Source: Oncomelania hupensis (lineage: Eukaryota > Mollusca > Gastropoda > Littorinimorpha > Pomatiopsidae). Taken from it: a stretch of DNA of 64,000 bases. A program made the translations under genes and the position numbers. The stretch is from NCBI GenBank assembly GCA_036898135.1, contig CM072514.1, positions 9,559,393-9,623,392 of the forward strand, given 5' to 3'. A model generated the notes under the pieces. That model saw only the letters and a list, made by a program, of their open reading frames with translations, made no database searches and was not told where the DNA came from. This document shows positions 13,441-53,040 of this stretch, piece by piece (position 1 is the stretch's first letter; every line of letters begins with the position of its first letter).

Positions 13441-14877
13441 CTGCACTGTCATGGCTCAACATACAATGTTTGAGCTGTCTGTCTCTTCACTTACAACACT
13501 GACTGTTTAACATCAAAAGCTGTGCATCATATCCACATCTTACAAACAGATAATCAACACCACATTGTGCTTGTAGCAAACAAAAAAAAACCTGCAACTT
13601 TATTTAACTTTATATCAGTTCATAATCACAATTCATATCTCTCATAATTATCCATTAGATAGTTACTCGTTGCTTACAGGGTCCAGCGGACTGCAACGAA
13701 CCGAATCAGGACCACAAAATCAAGACCACAACTTGACTGAAAGAGGACTCACCCCTGATCCGCATAAAAGATCTGCTGAAACAACCCCAGGCATTCCACC
13801 AGCCGGTTACTGTACAATAAAGGCATCTAATGCAGGGGATGCCGAGGCTATACTCTAATTTATCAAACCCTGTTTAACAAAACAAAATTGAATATAAACA
13901 TCATTATAAAATATCAACAAAACACATACATATTCAATATTTTAATTTCACGTCTGTTCACAACAATGTGATTTTAGACAACAAAAAAGTATGAAAATAA
14001 AATAAAATAAAATAATGTATTAGGTGAATTAAAAAAATAAATAAAATTAAAAAATTAAAAACAAATAATAATAATAACAATAACAATATAATAATAAGTA
14101 ATAATTTAATTTAATCAAAATTAACAATAACATATCAACGTTCTTCAAAATTATAATATCTTATATAAGTCTGTTTTCATAATGATACCAGTAATGTCAC
14201 ATATTTTCTGTACCATATAAAATGGTTTTAGTGTCATCCTGTGCTGATAATATAATTCCCTGTTGTTTGTATAATGGTGTTAAAACAGTACATTCAAACA
14301 GTAAATGATTTAAAGAGACGATCCCTTTACATATACAATTACATATACATACATATAAAATGCATACATTGCTAAATAATATCATAAGAAGCCCTAGTGA
14401 CCATTTTGCAGAAAGCGTCCAATATTCCTAAGCTGATACAACAAATCTCACACACAAATGAGGAGTTTTGTCCTGGAAGAGTTTTCAAGAAAAAGGGTAG
14501 GTGACTGATCTAGCGAAGAAGAAGATAGTATAGTAGATTGATAGAACACAGCAGGAATGAGAAAGAACAAATGAAAAAGACAGCGACAGTGGGAATTCAA
14601 AGCACTAAATTTCCAGAAAGTGGGGATACTATTTATACTGAAACCCCCGGCACCTCCACAGGGGGAAAGTATACATTCAAAACTTGCCAATCTATATATA
14701 TAAATTGCTTAGCCGGAAGTCCTTCTTTGCCCCTACTGTAAAGTTTGTCCGGTATGGACGCTGATCTGGGCAGATGCTGGGCGCTGCTGATCGGCCTGCT
14801 GTGCGCTCAAAACCCGCGAAATCGTTATAGCCGACATTTCCTTACCGAACGTTTAACCGTTTCTGAGATAAATGAGC
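13441..14877. other. AT-rich, no gene seen
   Basis: Very A/T-rich, especially 13860-14170 with AATA/ATAA runs. No coding exon or recognisable element; short ORFs lack splice context and similarity. Confidence 0.5.
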
Positions 14878-15122
14878 ATCAGGATCTTTAAATTCCATGC
14901 GGCAGAATGTGTGTGTGCACAGGCTAGACCTAGTACCTTGGTTTATACACTCATCCATAGAAGTAGGGGTGCAGTGTTTCGGGGTAATTATTATTATTTT
15001 CTGTAGTTGAACATGTACTGCAGGCTATCAACAAGCTTTGAGCCACTGACTGTACAGGCTGCACTGCTACCGCCTCCTGACATTGGAGTACATTGCTTAC
15101 ACCACTGAGCTAACTCGCTCCC
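14878..15122 (-). mobile_element. SINE-like repeat with tRNA-like head
   Basis: The minus strand starts GGGGAGCGAGTTAGCTCAGT, containing an A-box-like TTAGCTCAGTGG. The B-box is not clear. The tail shares AGGATCTTTAAA (plus strand) with the 13.3 kb repeat. Confidence 0.5.
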
Positions 15123-15656
15123 CAATCAGCACAAACCTAAAACATACAAAGTCCTTAGTGTGGATGGGGGTGTATTTATTATCCCATCAGGCACGGCAGC
15201 CAGGCTATAGTATTTGTCGCTGCCAGTGCGGGAATCTCTTTCCGCTGGAAAAGATTTTCATAAAAATGTGCGTCAATCACCGTACCAACAACTCTCCAAT
15301 TAATGACTCATTAACTAACCCCAATTAAAATTGCATTAATGTTGGAACACGCAAGAACTTTTTTTGGTTGTTGAATTTCTTTCTTTTTCTTTTTCCCCCA
15401 TTATGTGTATTTGTGCGTCTGCTTCTTGAAACATCTTGAGTTTTTAACGCACATCAATACTTAGCTGGTATGCTTTATACAGATTACGCTTTTACAAAAC
15501 CACAGTTTGTTTGTTCAATGTATTGAAGTAAATCTATTATTGTTTTGTTTTGTATCTATCACTCATGCAAAATATTCACACCAGATTCCATCACATATTA
15601 GATCGCCGCGCTCCGAGTTGGATTGAAGAAACAGTGCACGATAGCATCATGCATTA
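15123..15656. other. no gene seen
   Basis: Unassigned AT-rich DNA. Confidence 0.5.
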
Positions 15657-15930
15657 TTATTATACAGGATGCTATAATGAGCTTTTTCTTCCATGGACCT
15701 CAAAGCACAGTGGGCTAAAGATACCACTATAACAGAAGTGGGAATAGAAATCAATTTTTAAATGTTAGATTGACTGCATCATATACCATTGTTGAAGGAA
15801 GGGAGGACACTCCCAGTGTCCTGAAAAGTCTAGTACCTAAGTCATGTTAGTTCGTCCAGCATGGGGGTCCAAACCTGTGACCATCAGCACAGCAAACCAG
15901 CTCATTATCACTGAGCTACCAGTTATTATT
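15657..15930 (-). mobile_element. tRNA-derived SINE, family A
   Basis: Minus strand: A-box TAGCTCAGTGA, B-box-like GGTTTGGACCC, then a body shared with copies at 18625-18840 and 24240-24476 (including TTCAGGACACT and the TTTCTATTC tail block). The tail lies at lower coordinates. Confidence 0.7.
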
Positions 15931-16703
15931 ATATACAAGTAAGTAAATCACCATCCATTCAACAAGTTGGGAATCTTAATTCCGATACATCAGCTCAGTA
16001 TCACAGCCCGGAACTCTAATGCTTCCCACAGCATGAAAGTGTAACAAGTCTGTCGTAGTGCAATAAAAATGTTCAGCACCAGTTTGGATGAAATCCAGAA
16101 TCTATCTTTTACATATTGTTGACTAATGTTACCTACCACCAAAGATCAAACGTGCCGAGACCAAACTTTCCATCTGAGGGCGGTGTATGTACAGTCTCAA
16201 AAGGTCTGCCTGAGCTTGTATCGTAGTATACATTATTAAGTACTACCATATGGTCTGTTCCTAGACTGCATCGGGCCTGCTTTTTTTATTTCCAACACTG
16301 TGCCTGCGGGAACGCACATACAAAAATCGGAATTCTGGCTTTTGGGCATTGCCACATGCACCCACGATAATGTCAAATCCACAACTGGATGCGTTAAAAA
16401 AGTTACTTCAGCAATTTATCAATATTGACACAAATCAATTCTCACTGAATATAACATCAGGATTAAAAATGTGTGTGCGTGTGTGTGTATGTATGTATGT
16501 TGGTGTGATTGTGTGTGCGTTAAGGTGTGTGATTATATGTGTGTGTTGGGAGGGGGTGCGTGCATGTGTGTGTGTGTACGCGTGCGTGTGTATTAAACGA
16601 CTGCCTATCAATGGAGCATTTCAGCTATTATAGGATCGTAGTCCAAGGAACAGGAAAATTTCAAACAGTAAAAACATGTGACTAAAACTATTGTTCCCAT
16701 TGG
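15931..16703. other. downstream flank and 3' UTR of ATRIP
   Basis: The ATRIP stop codon is at 16704. The first AATAAA on the minus strand is at 16290-16285, about 410 nt downstream, a plausible cleavage signal. A TG/GTGT-rich microsatellite lies at 16467-16600. Below 16285 nothing specific was seen. Confidence 0.5.
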
Positions 16704-46212
<29,509 letters not shown>

Positions 46213-46310
46213 GTGCTGTTTTATTTTAGTCTCAGACTATACCAATGAACTTGAACTCTTCAGCCATTGGAAGATCATGCCAAATCCATAGAAATTGAAC
46301 ATGTCTGCAT
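46213..46310 (-). promoter_or_regulatory. ATRIP: ATRIP 5' leader with two uORFs
   Basis: A good acceptor (CTTCCAG|ATGCAG) at 46311-46312 suggests a leader exon starting at 46310, spliced to an upstream non-coding exon. It holds two short upstream ORFs of 11 codons each, 46310-46275 and 46267-46232, the second with GCT following ATG. Both end before the main start, so they could lower ATRIP translation. Confidence 0.45.
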
Positions 46311-46312
46311 CT

Positions 46313-47496
46313 GGAAGAAAAACAAAAGAGAAAGCAGTAGGTTATGTGACCAATGTTTAGGGTGAAGGGGGGTTTGGGCGGGAAAGGGAGGCGGGGTGGG
46401 GGGGATTTACCACAATATGACTGTATAATGTATTTATATATCAGACTGTGTCTGCATACGTATTCATATTGTAATGGCAACTGTTGCTCGCAACCCACGA
46501 TCACTTGTTTTTTCTCTGGTGCCAGAGATGCATAGATTTCTATTGCCAGTAAAACGATTACCATTACGTCTGTGTTGTTTACCATACCTCTTTCTGACTC
46601 TGAGCACAGGCTCTGAAGTTGGTTTTTTTCGTCTTTGTAAACTCGTAGGCCTCCTACATACCTATAGGCCTAATATATGTCATGGACCAACAATGTATAC
46701 ATGTAGTATGTAATTGAGGACTACGAAAGACGAGACTTCACAGCCTATGCTCTGAGGCGACGCAGGATGGTGATGCTAGTGGGGAGACGGGAAACACAAG
46801 TTTAGCTCTACAGATCTAAATAAGGTCCACTAAATCTGCAAGCTGTATTTTTTCACAACTCGGAAGGTAGGCAGGCCACAATACTTATACTCCCACCAAC
46901 ACCGAACCCGAAATCTTGATCACTTACGTACATAATAATCTACAATTAAAATTATCTTATTCAATGACGCGCTCATTCACCTTTTCATTCATTTCGTTTG
47001 ACGACTGGACAAAATTAACAGATAAAATGAACTTGCAATCGGTCTTTATATTAATATAATACTTGCAACTTTCGAAATTTCCGCCATTGACAGTCGTGAA
47101 AATATCACAAAATTTACACGAATAAAACTTGTGCTGACAGGCTTATCATTCAAAACTCACAGAGGCCACCACACTGCCTACATGAGACTGGCCGATGTTT
47201 ACCTTCGGGTCTTCAAGCCTCGGCCAGTCTCTGCTATACAGTGTTAGTGACTATTTTCATACGCACGTGGATAAGTGACTTCCTGTTCCGATCGTTGAAT
47301 TATTTCACTCCGCCACTGGTCAAATAATAATTAAAAGTGAATACAAAAGAAATAAAAATGAATAATTAAATAATTTAATTAGTTAATTACATTCACATAA
47401 ACAGTTGTCAAACTATTACGTACATGATTTTACAATAGATTTATTTCTAATTCAGAAAAATGAAATTGCTGCGTTCCAGTTGTGGCAAATAACAAT
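46313..47496. promoter_or_regulatory. shared divergent promoter region, ATRIP / NDUFB11
   Basis: The two start codons face away from each other, 1284 bp apart. ACTTCCTGTTCCG near 47278 is an ETS-like site, CACGTG near 47264 is an E-box, and a 12-bp perfect hairpin lies at 47184-47231. Transcription start sites cannot be fixed by eye. Confidence 0.5.
47184..47231. other. 12-bp hairpin in the intergenic promoter
   Basis: GAGACTGGCCGA (47184-47195) and TCGGCCAGTCTC (47220-47231) are perfect inverse copies around a 24-nt spacer. Function unknown. Confidence 0.7.
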
Positions 47497-47709
47497 ATGG
47501 CGACTATGTGGAGGGCACTAGCCCGACAAGGTCGGATTCTAAATCAACTTCATGCCCTCAGGAGGCAGTCTCTGCTTCAACCGGCATGCTTAATTTCAAC
47601 ATCAAAGAAAAACAAAGATGTTGCAGTACCAGTTCAGCCGATGGAAAAATCACCTGAGCTGAAAAGGTTGGAGGAACATTTCGCTGACACGAATAGAGAT
47701 TCAGACAAG
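47497..47709 (+). CDS. NDUFB11: NDUFB11 exon 1 (residues 1-71)
   Basis: AACAATATGG context, presequence, then polar region KRLEEHFADTNRDSDK; donor AAG|GTAACA, phase 0. AATATGGCG around the start codon is a YY1-type element. Confidence 0.94.
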
Positions 47710-47901
47710 GTAACACACACTGTCAAGGCTACAGAATTGTCTACTTGCACTATTAGTATTAGCTAGGCTACTGAGTACTTTCGTTATGTCACAAGTTTAT
47801 TCATTTCATTGTTCATTGATTATCCTATTGTCCGCTATTGGTTTTATTCCCGATTTTTACAATTTAACTTTTTAAAGTTTTTTTTTTACAACTGCACCTG
47901 T

Positions 47902-47934
<33 letters not shown>

Positions 47935-50900
47935 CCTGGACCTGGACCTGGGAGATGATTAAAAGTATTATAATGGAACATTTGACTGTAAGTCAATTTG
48001 TTTTATTACCTGGGAACTCAGCATCCACCATAGTCCCTAACATGCAACTGCAAGTGACCCAGTTCAATTCATGTCGCAGGAGATTTTCCTCACAGTCACA
48101 CTCAACGCTGTCAGAGCCAGACAAGACTCAGAGGTGCATTAATTTATGATTAAACAAAAGAACAAAATACCAGAACTGAACCACCGAAAATCTACAGAAT
48201 GTATGATAAAAGTGGTAGTCAACAAAAAGAAGAATGTGACTCACTCATAGTCATACTGTGGACTGGTTCCAATAAACACTGATTCATTTAAGAAAGGAAA
48301 ACATCATTAATCTTTTCCCTGCCCAGTTCTTTTCATGTTTCTTTTCAACTCTGACATTCAGTTTTCCTCATCAGCTAAAAACCTTGGATATTATATCTCT
48401 GATGTGTGATTGGAGACTCATGTCACTTAAGTTTGTTGATCGGCTTATGCTGCAATACATCAGATTAGTTCCATCCATTGCTACTTGACTGTTGATGCCA
48501 CCAAAACTTTAGTCTGTGCTTATGTCCTTTCTAGACTGCAATTCTCTTCTCTCTGGTTGCTCAAATCAGGTCATCAAAAAATGCAAAACTCAGCTGCAAG
48601 TCTGGTTTTTAGGTTAAAGAATTGAACAAAACTTCATTGGCTGCCAGTGCAAGCTTGGATTGAGTACTAACTCTCTGTTCTGTGTCATAGTTTCTTTTTT
48701 GATTCTTTTCCTTTATACCTATCTTATCTGCTTTCTGTCTAAACACCTTCCCATCAGTTGCGCTTCTCTGCAGGGTCACACACACTCGATCTGTATTCCT
48801 AAAATCTGGACAAAAATAACAGAGAAAGATTATTCGCTTATAATGCCCCAAAATAGTGGAATGGTTTACCCATACATATCTGGCATATATACCAACCACT
48901 CAAGCCTTCAAAACCACACTCCAAACACATCTGTTCAGACAATAAATTAAATAATTTTCCGACTGATCTCTTCCACATCTTCATTCTTTCTGCACTGTTC
49001 TCCATATCCTTGATGCCTTTTTTTTTTTAAACAAACTATTATAATTGTTTTGTTAATTGTATGAAAGATATTGTTTTTAATGTTTGTATTAATTATAAAA
49101 CCATGGTATTGCAGGGATGGATTTAACCGGAAATCTCCGGTATTTTACCGGTTTGAGAATAAAAATACCGGTTGAAAAATCAGTAGCTGGTAGAGCCTAC
49201 CGGTTCTTATTTTGTTTGACTGGTTTCAAAAATAAAGAAAAAGAGAAAGAAAAACAAGAGAAATGAAGAGAGAGAGAAAGAGAGAGAGAGCCAGCCAGCC
49301 ATCCACGCTGATTATGTGTTTAGGGAGTGTAGACGAGAGGCCTGCGAATGCGTTCAGTAGCCTTGCCATATTCTTTGAGGTAATTAATACAGAATGATAT
49401 AACATTGGCGGGCGCAAGGCTATCGTGAATACGGATAAATTAAACCCGCGCACTTTTCGATTTTTTCTTCCCTTGTGCTCGTCAGTATGTATTGCAGTGG
49501 CAGATAGGCTAGTAATAATGAAGAAGCAAAAATCTCTTTTTTCATTTTTTGCTAGGGGGGAGAGGGGCGATAAAAGAAGTTTATGTGAAGACGAAGATCT
49601 TTCTAATGAAACAGAAAGTGCATTAACAGAGTCGCCATCTACTTATATAAAATAGTGACGCATTATTAAACTTTGCTATGGGTCATACTGGTTTCCGTCA
49701 CTGGCCTACCGGTTTGCGTTCGAGTGAGTTTGTTTACTGTGACGTCGTACTGGTTTTGCAAATCCCTAGGACGATCACTGGTATTGCTTTTAAAGACTTG
49801 TTTTAACTATGACATGTTTATACCAGGATTGTCTCATGCCAACCAGTACGGATTGACCGTATTTAATTCCGGGGAAGTGAATTAAATATGGAAATACTGT
49901 AGCTTTTATAAAAATACGGAGGAGAAGTTGCCGATGGTTTATTTTTGCCAGCGGTGCTTCTGTACTGGTTTTCATGGTGATTTTAGAGTAAAACAAGTGC
50001 GGTGTTCAATAAGCTGATTTTCATCGTGATTTTAGAGGACTGAAAATAGCCTTCTGTTTTAGAGGGAAGCCTGTCATTACTTTATAATTATAGTGTCATA
50101 GGCTGGGTTTTGCAAGAAAAAAAATACTGACAAGTGTTAAAAAATACTGACAAACTGGTCCGGAAATACTGACAAGAAGATTAGGGGGTTGGCACCTCTG
50201 AATATATGTCTACGCTTGTTATTATGTATTTGGTGTTTGATTGTCGATGCTAATTTCTATTTTATGCAAATCTGTTTATTGTTTTTAATGTAATAGGCGT
50301 GATATTGTCATTTTGGTTCTGTTTCATTGCTATTTTAGTTGTATGTATGTATTGTTTTAGTGTTTTAATCAAATGTTTACTATAGTTTTACTGTAAAGAG
50401 CATTCTGCCTTGTTGTAGATCATGAAACTGCGCTATATAAATCAGCCTATATTATTATTATTATTATTATTAGGTTGATCAGGGTCATAAGGTGGGCCTT
50501 GGCGCTTGTGTTACTTACTGTTAGTCACTTTGACTTAGTGTGTAGCTAGCTCAGCAAGTTGGCATTCTATGCTCAGTCCTGAGCTTGATTTGCTATGTGT
50601 TTTAAGCACAGTTAATGGACTGTTTTTATCTAGCACACTTTCAACAAGCTCAGAGAGATTCTCAAGGCGCTGGCCACTAATATCCAACATGCACAAAATA
50701 GGTTTGCCGAGGTCAGGATTGGAACCCACATCACCCAAGACACACATTCGCAAGGCTTGTGCCCTAAACCATGGAGCTATCCCTGCCACCAGTTAGTTAC
50801 TTTTTGCTTTTAGTTTTAAAGTTTTATCGTGATGAATTTCATTTAAGACTGCTTACAAGTTACAGGTCTTTATTTCTGTTGCACGAAGGCCAACCAAAAT

Positions 50901-52102
50901 GGTCCTATAAAAGTCAATAAATTATCATCACCGTATTTCATTCATTTATGTATGTGTTTTTATGTTTTTTGCCCACAGAACTGGTCATCGTATGGCTGGG
51001 ACTCTACAAATCCTGAGTGGGACAACTTCGTCCATCATGTAACAATGTTCTTCACTGTAACCATTTGTCTTTGTTGGGGAGCCTTCATTATTGCATATCA
51101 GCCAGATCACAAGTGAGGTTTACAAAAACAGCAACCGTAATTCATTTAATTTCTTTATTGTCGTTTATATACATGTTGGGGTGAATTGGTATCACTTGTG
51201 ACTTGCCCAGTTCATAATTGTTTTAATAACTGTAATAGTATATATACTTTTTCCAATGAGAAGAGCAAGAAATATACAGTGTGCGGTCAGTAATGAAAAC
51301 CCCTGCATTCAGCGCAACAGCTGACATAAGGCGTCCATGCAGTTGACATAAGTAGCCAACACAAGTTCCTCGATCCATTTCCTCCATTTAAGCAATGTCA
51401 ATTGTAGAAACTAATGTTTAGACTAGTGGCATGATGGTAGTAAGAAACTCACTATTTATGCTGATTATTAATATTATTAACTGCACTATAGGGTTATTAG
51501 TATTATTATACTATAGTAGTATTATAGTAGTATACTATATTAATATTATTTGAATCTAATTGAAAGGACAAGGAGACATTATCCCACAAAAATTGAAATT
51601 GCACTGAAGGAATTTATTTTAGGATTGGGGGTGAGAGAGAAGGGTGGGGGGAAGGCGCACAGCGGCTCAACCAAGGATTTTGAGGTTAGGTCAGCCAGGC
51701 TAGCTATAAATAGCTTCGCCGATACTTCCTTTCACTGGGAGGGCAAGCTATATATAGCCCGCAGGATGCGAAACGCGGAGGCACTGAAAAGTGCTGCTGA
51801 CATAGGAACTAAGCTGGTGTGGAGGTTAGTCAGAAGAAAGAAATCTTGATCCTTGTTATGGGTTTAGGGGTGTGGCATAGGGAAGTTCTTACCATCTCAG
51901 CTAATTTGGCCCAATTTCTAACTGAAACTTTGCTTTGATGTGTGGTTGCAGAAACCTGAGCTGGGTGAACAGAGAAGCCTTTTTGGAGTTGGAAAGACGA
52001 GAAAAGGCAGGCCTCCCCCTGATCAGCCCCGACTACATCGACCCTTCCAAAGTCATCCTGCCATCTGAAGATGAGTGCTGCGATTGCGAATTGATCGTCT
52101 AA
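47497..52102 (+). CDS. NDUFB11: NADH dehydrogenase 1 beta subunit 11, three exons
   Basis: Accessory subunit (ESSS) of mitochondrial complex I, in the membrane arm of the inner membrane; needed for assembly, not catalysis. The joined frame has 165 residues (human 153). The first 40 residues are basic and Arg-rich (MWRALARQGRILNQ), fitting a mitochondrial presequence. Residues 72-86 include NWSSYGWD and NPEWD, as the family's N-P-D-x-H-G-Y-D region. One membrane helix spans about 92-111 (VTMFFTVTICLCWGAFIIAY). The matrix/intermembrane tail ends DPSKVILPSEDE, matching the conserved FDPSKIQLPEDE end of the family. The start ATG at 47497 is preferred over an upstream in-frame GTG. Confidence 0.95.
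48330..48947 (+). pseudogene. CR1/L2-like LINE relic, RT C-terminal end
   Basis: Frame fragments spell the usual end of CR1/L2 ORF2: KNLGYYISD, ISSIHCYLTVDATKTLVCAY, KMQNSAASLVFRLK, LHWLPVQAWIEY, then TQAFKTTLQTHLFRQ. Many stops and frameshifts; old. Confidence 0.8.
49112..49780 (+). mobile_element. hAT-like element, 6-bp duplication GTATTG
   Basis: Starts CAGGGATGGATTT and ends CACTG; GTATTG precedes (49106-49111) and follows (49781-49786), and the match extends outward by TG on the left. An internal ORF at 49518-49655 begins MKKQKSLFSFFARGER, like the N-terminus of hAT-related transposase/ZMYM-type proteins, then stops. Deletion derivative. Confidence 0.68.
49843..50200 (-). mobile_element. 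hAT-like MITE, inverted relative of 25.16 kb
   Basis: Reverse complement of most of 25156-25570: CAGTACGGATTGACCGTATT at the left, GTTGGCACCTCTG at the right. The left terminus is altered, so no clean duplication is seen. Confidence 0.75.
50560..50790 (-). mobile_element. tRNA-derived SINE with GCGCTGG domain
   Basis: Minus strand: A-box-like TAGCTCCATGG, B-box GGTTCCAATCC about 45 bp on, then CCAGCGCCTTGAGAATCTC, linking this 3' domain to a tRNA head. An 84-residue ORF across it is an artefact. Confidence 0.7.
50979..51112 (+). CDS. NDUFB11: NDUFB11 exon 2 (residues 72-116)
   Basis: Acceptor TTGCCCACAG, donor AA|GTGAGG. Encodes the NWSSYGWD region and the transmembrane helix. Confidence 0.95.
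51113..51951. other. NDUFB11 intron 2
   Basis: Contains an AT-rich stretch and, at 51640-51830, inverted bits (AGCTATAAATAGCT, AGCTATATATAGC) suggestive of a decayed MITE. A 99-codon frame at 51550-51849 has no recognisable domain. Confidence 0.5.
51952..52102 (+). CDS. NDUFB11: NDUFB11 exon 3 (residues 116-165, stop)
   Basis: Acceptor GGTTGCAG. Encodes NREAFLELERREKAGLPLIS and DPSKVILPSEDE, then TAA. Confidence 0.95.
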
Positions 52103-53040
52103 ATGCTGCAGTCTTGTCTTAAAATACTTTCGGACTGTCTGAAATGCTTTAGGAACTGCCAAAATATTTTGTTACTATATTTGGTTTTAAACTCGGCGTC
52201 AAGTCAGGCAAGCAGCTCCTTGTTGGTACCGAAAACATCAATGAGAAGAATCCAGTTTAGAGTCACAAGTACTCTGTCCTTGGGTAAAACGTATAAATTA
52301 TAATTATTAAAAACTGCCGAACTGAAATTATTAAAATCTATTAGTAGTCCTTAATTAACTTTGGATGAGAACAATTCAGTTTAGAGTAATAAATACTCTG
52401 GACTAAGGTAAAAAAAAAAAAAGATATTATAATACTAAAAACCACCAAACTAAAAGTATTAAAATCTATGAATGGTCATAGTGATTAACTGAACTTCGGA
52501 ATTCTCTGGAATTTGTGGCGAGTTGGGGTTGTAGGCATAATTTTACAGGATTTGTGTTTGTCTCATCGTCTTTATCAATAGAATTTATTCTGAAGCTAGG
52601 CTAGCGAATTTGTATCGTCTGTACAGTTATGCATAAAAAATTGAAATGAATCGATGTGAGTGTATGGAAATGCAAGAGATAATAGAAGTTTTAAACCCTG
52701 TAGCAAGAAATTGTGCTATTCAAAGTTCAGTTTTAGGCTTTCTTAGTTATAGGATATTTTTGAACCCATTTTATTTTTGTTCTGCAAGTGTTTGTTTGTG
52801 TGATGTAAACTGAAAATAGGAAGGAGAAAAAACCACGGTTCAACAAATGATGGAAATAATATCTACATCTATGTGTCCACTGAAAATTGTAAGGTTTTAG
52901 TGGAGAAATTGTTTGCAGTTTGTTTGTAAAATAAAAGAGTTTGAATGGAAAGAAATTACTTTGTGAATGTTTGTTTGTTTGTGCCGTTGGATGATGCCCC
53001 ACATCATAGACAACCTAATAAACAATGAAGACCACAGCAC
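52103..53040 (+). terminator. NDUFB11: NDUFB11 3' UTR and polyadenylation signals
   Basis: Untranslated sequence with AATAAA at 52930-52935 and 53017-53022. No other gene. Two internal blocks (around 52250 and 52370) are similar, each with AATCCAGTTTAGAGT/ATTCAGTTTAGAGT. Confidence 0.55.

Larger units (their letters stand above)
47710..50978. other. NDUFB11 intron 1
   Basis: 3.3 kb containing a poly-T run (47908-47932), a LINE relic, two hAT-like elements and a SINE; nothing in 47.95-48.3 kb is recognisable. Confidence 0.8.

Noticed and set aside
15657..15930. Functional tRNA gene from A- and B-box matches (also 24.24, 50.56 kb)
   Set aside because: No cloverleaf acceptor stem was seen, and the bodies are shared among dispersed copies, so SINEs.
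50535..50789. 84-codon minus frame starting MAGIAPWFRAQ
   Set aside because: It is the translation of a tRNA-derived SINE (A- and B-boxes inside the frame).
51550..51849. 99-codon frame as an extra NDUFB11 exon or nested gene
   Set aside because: No similarity to the family, and NDUFB11 exons 2 and 3 already join in phase without it.
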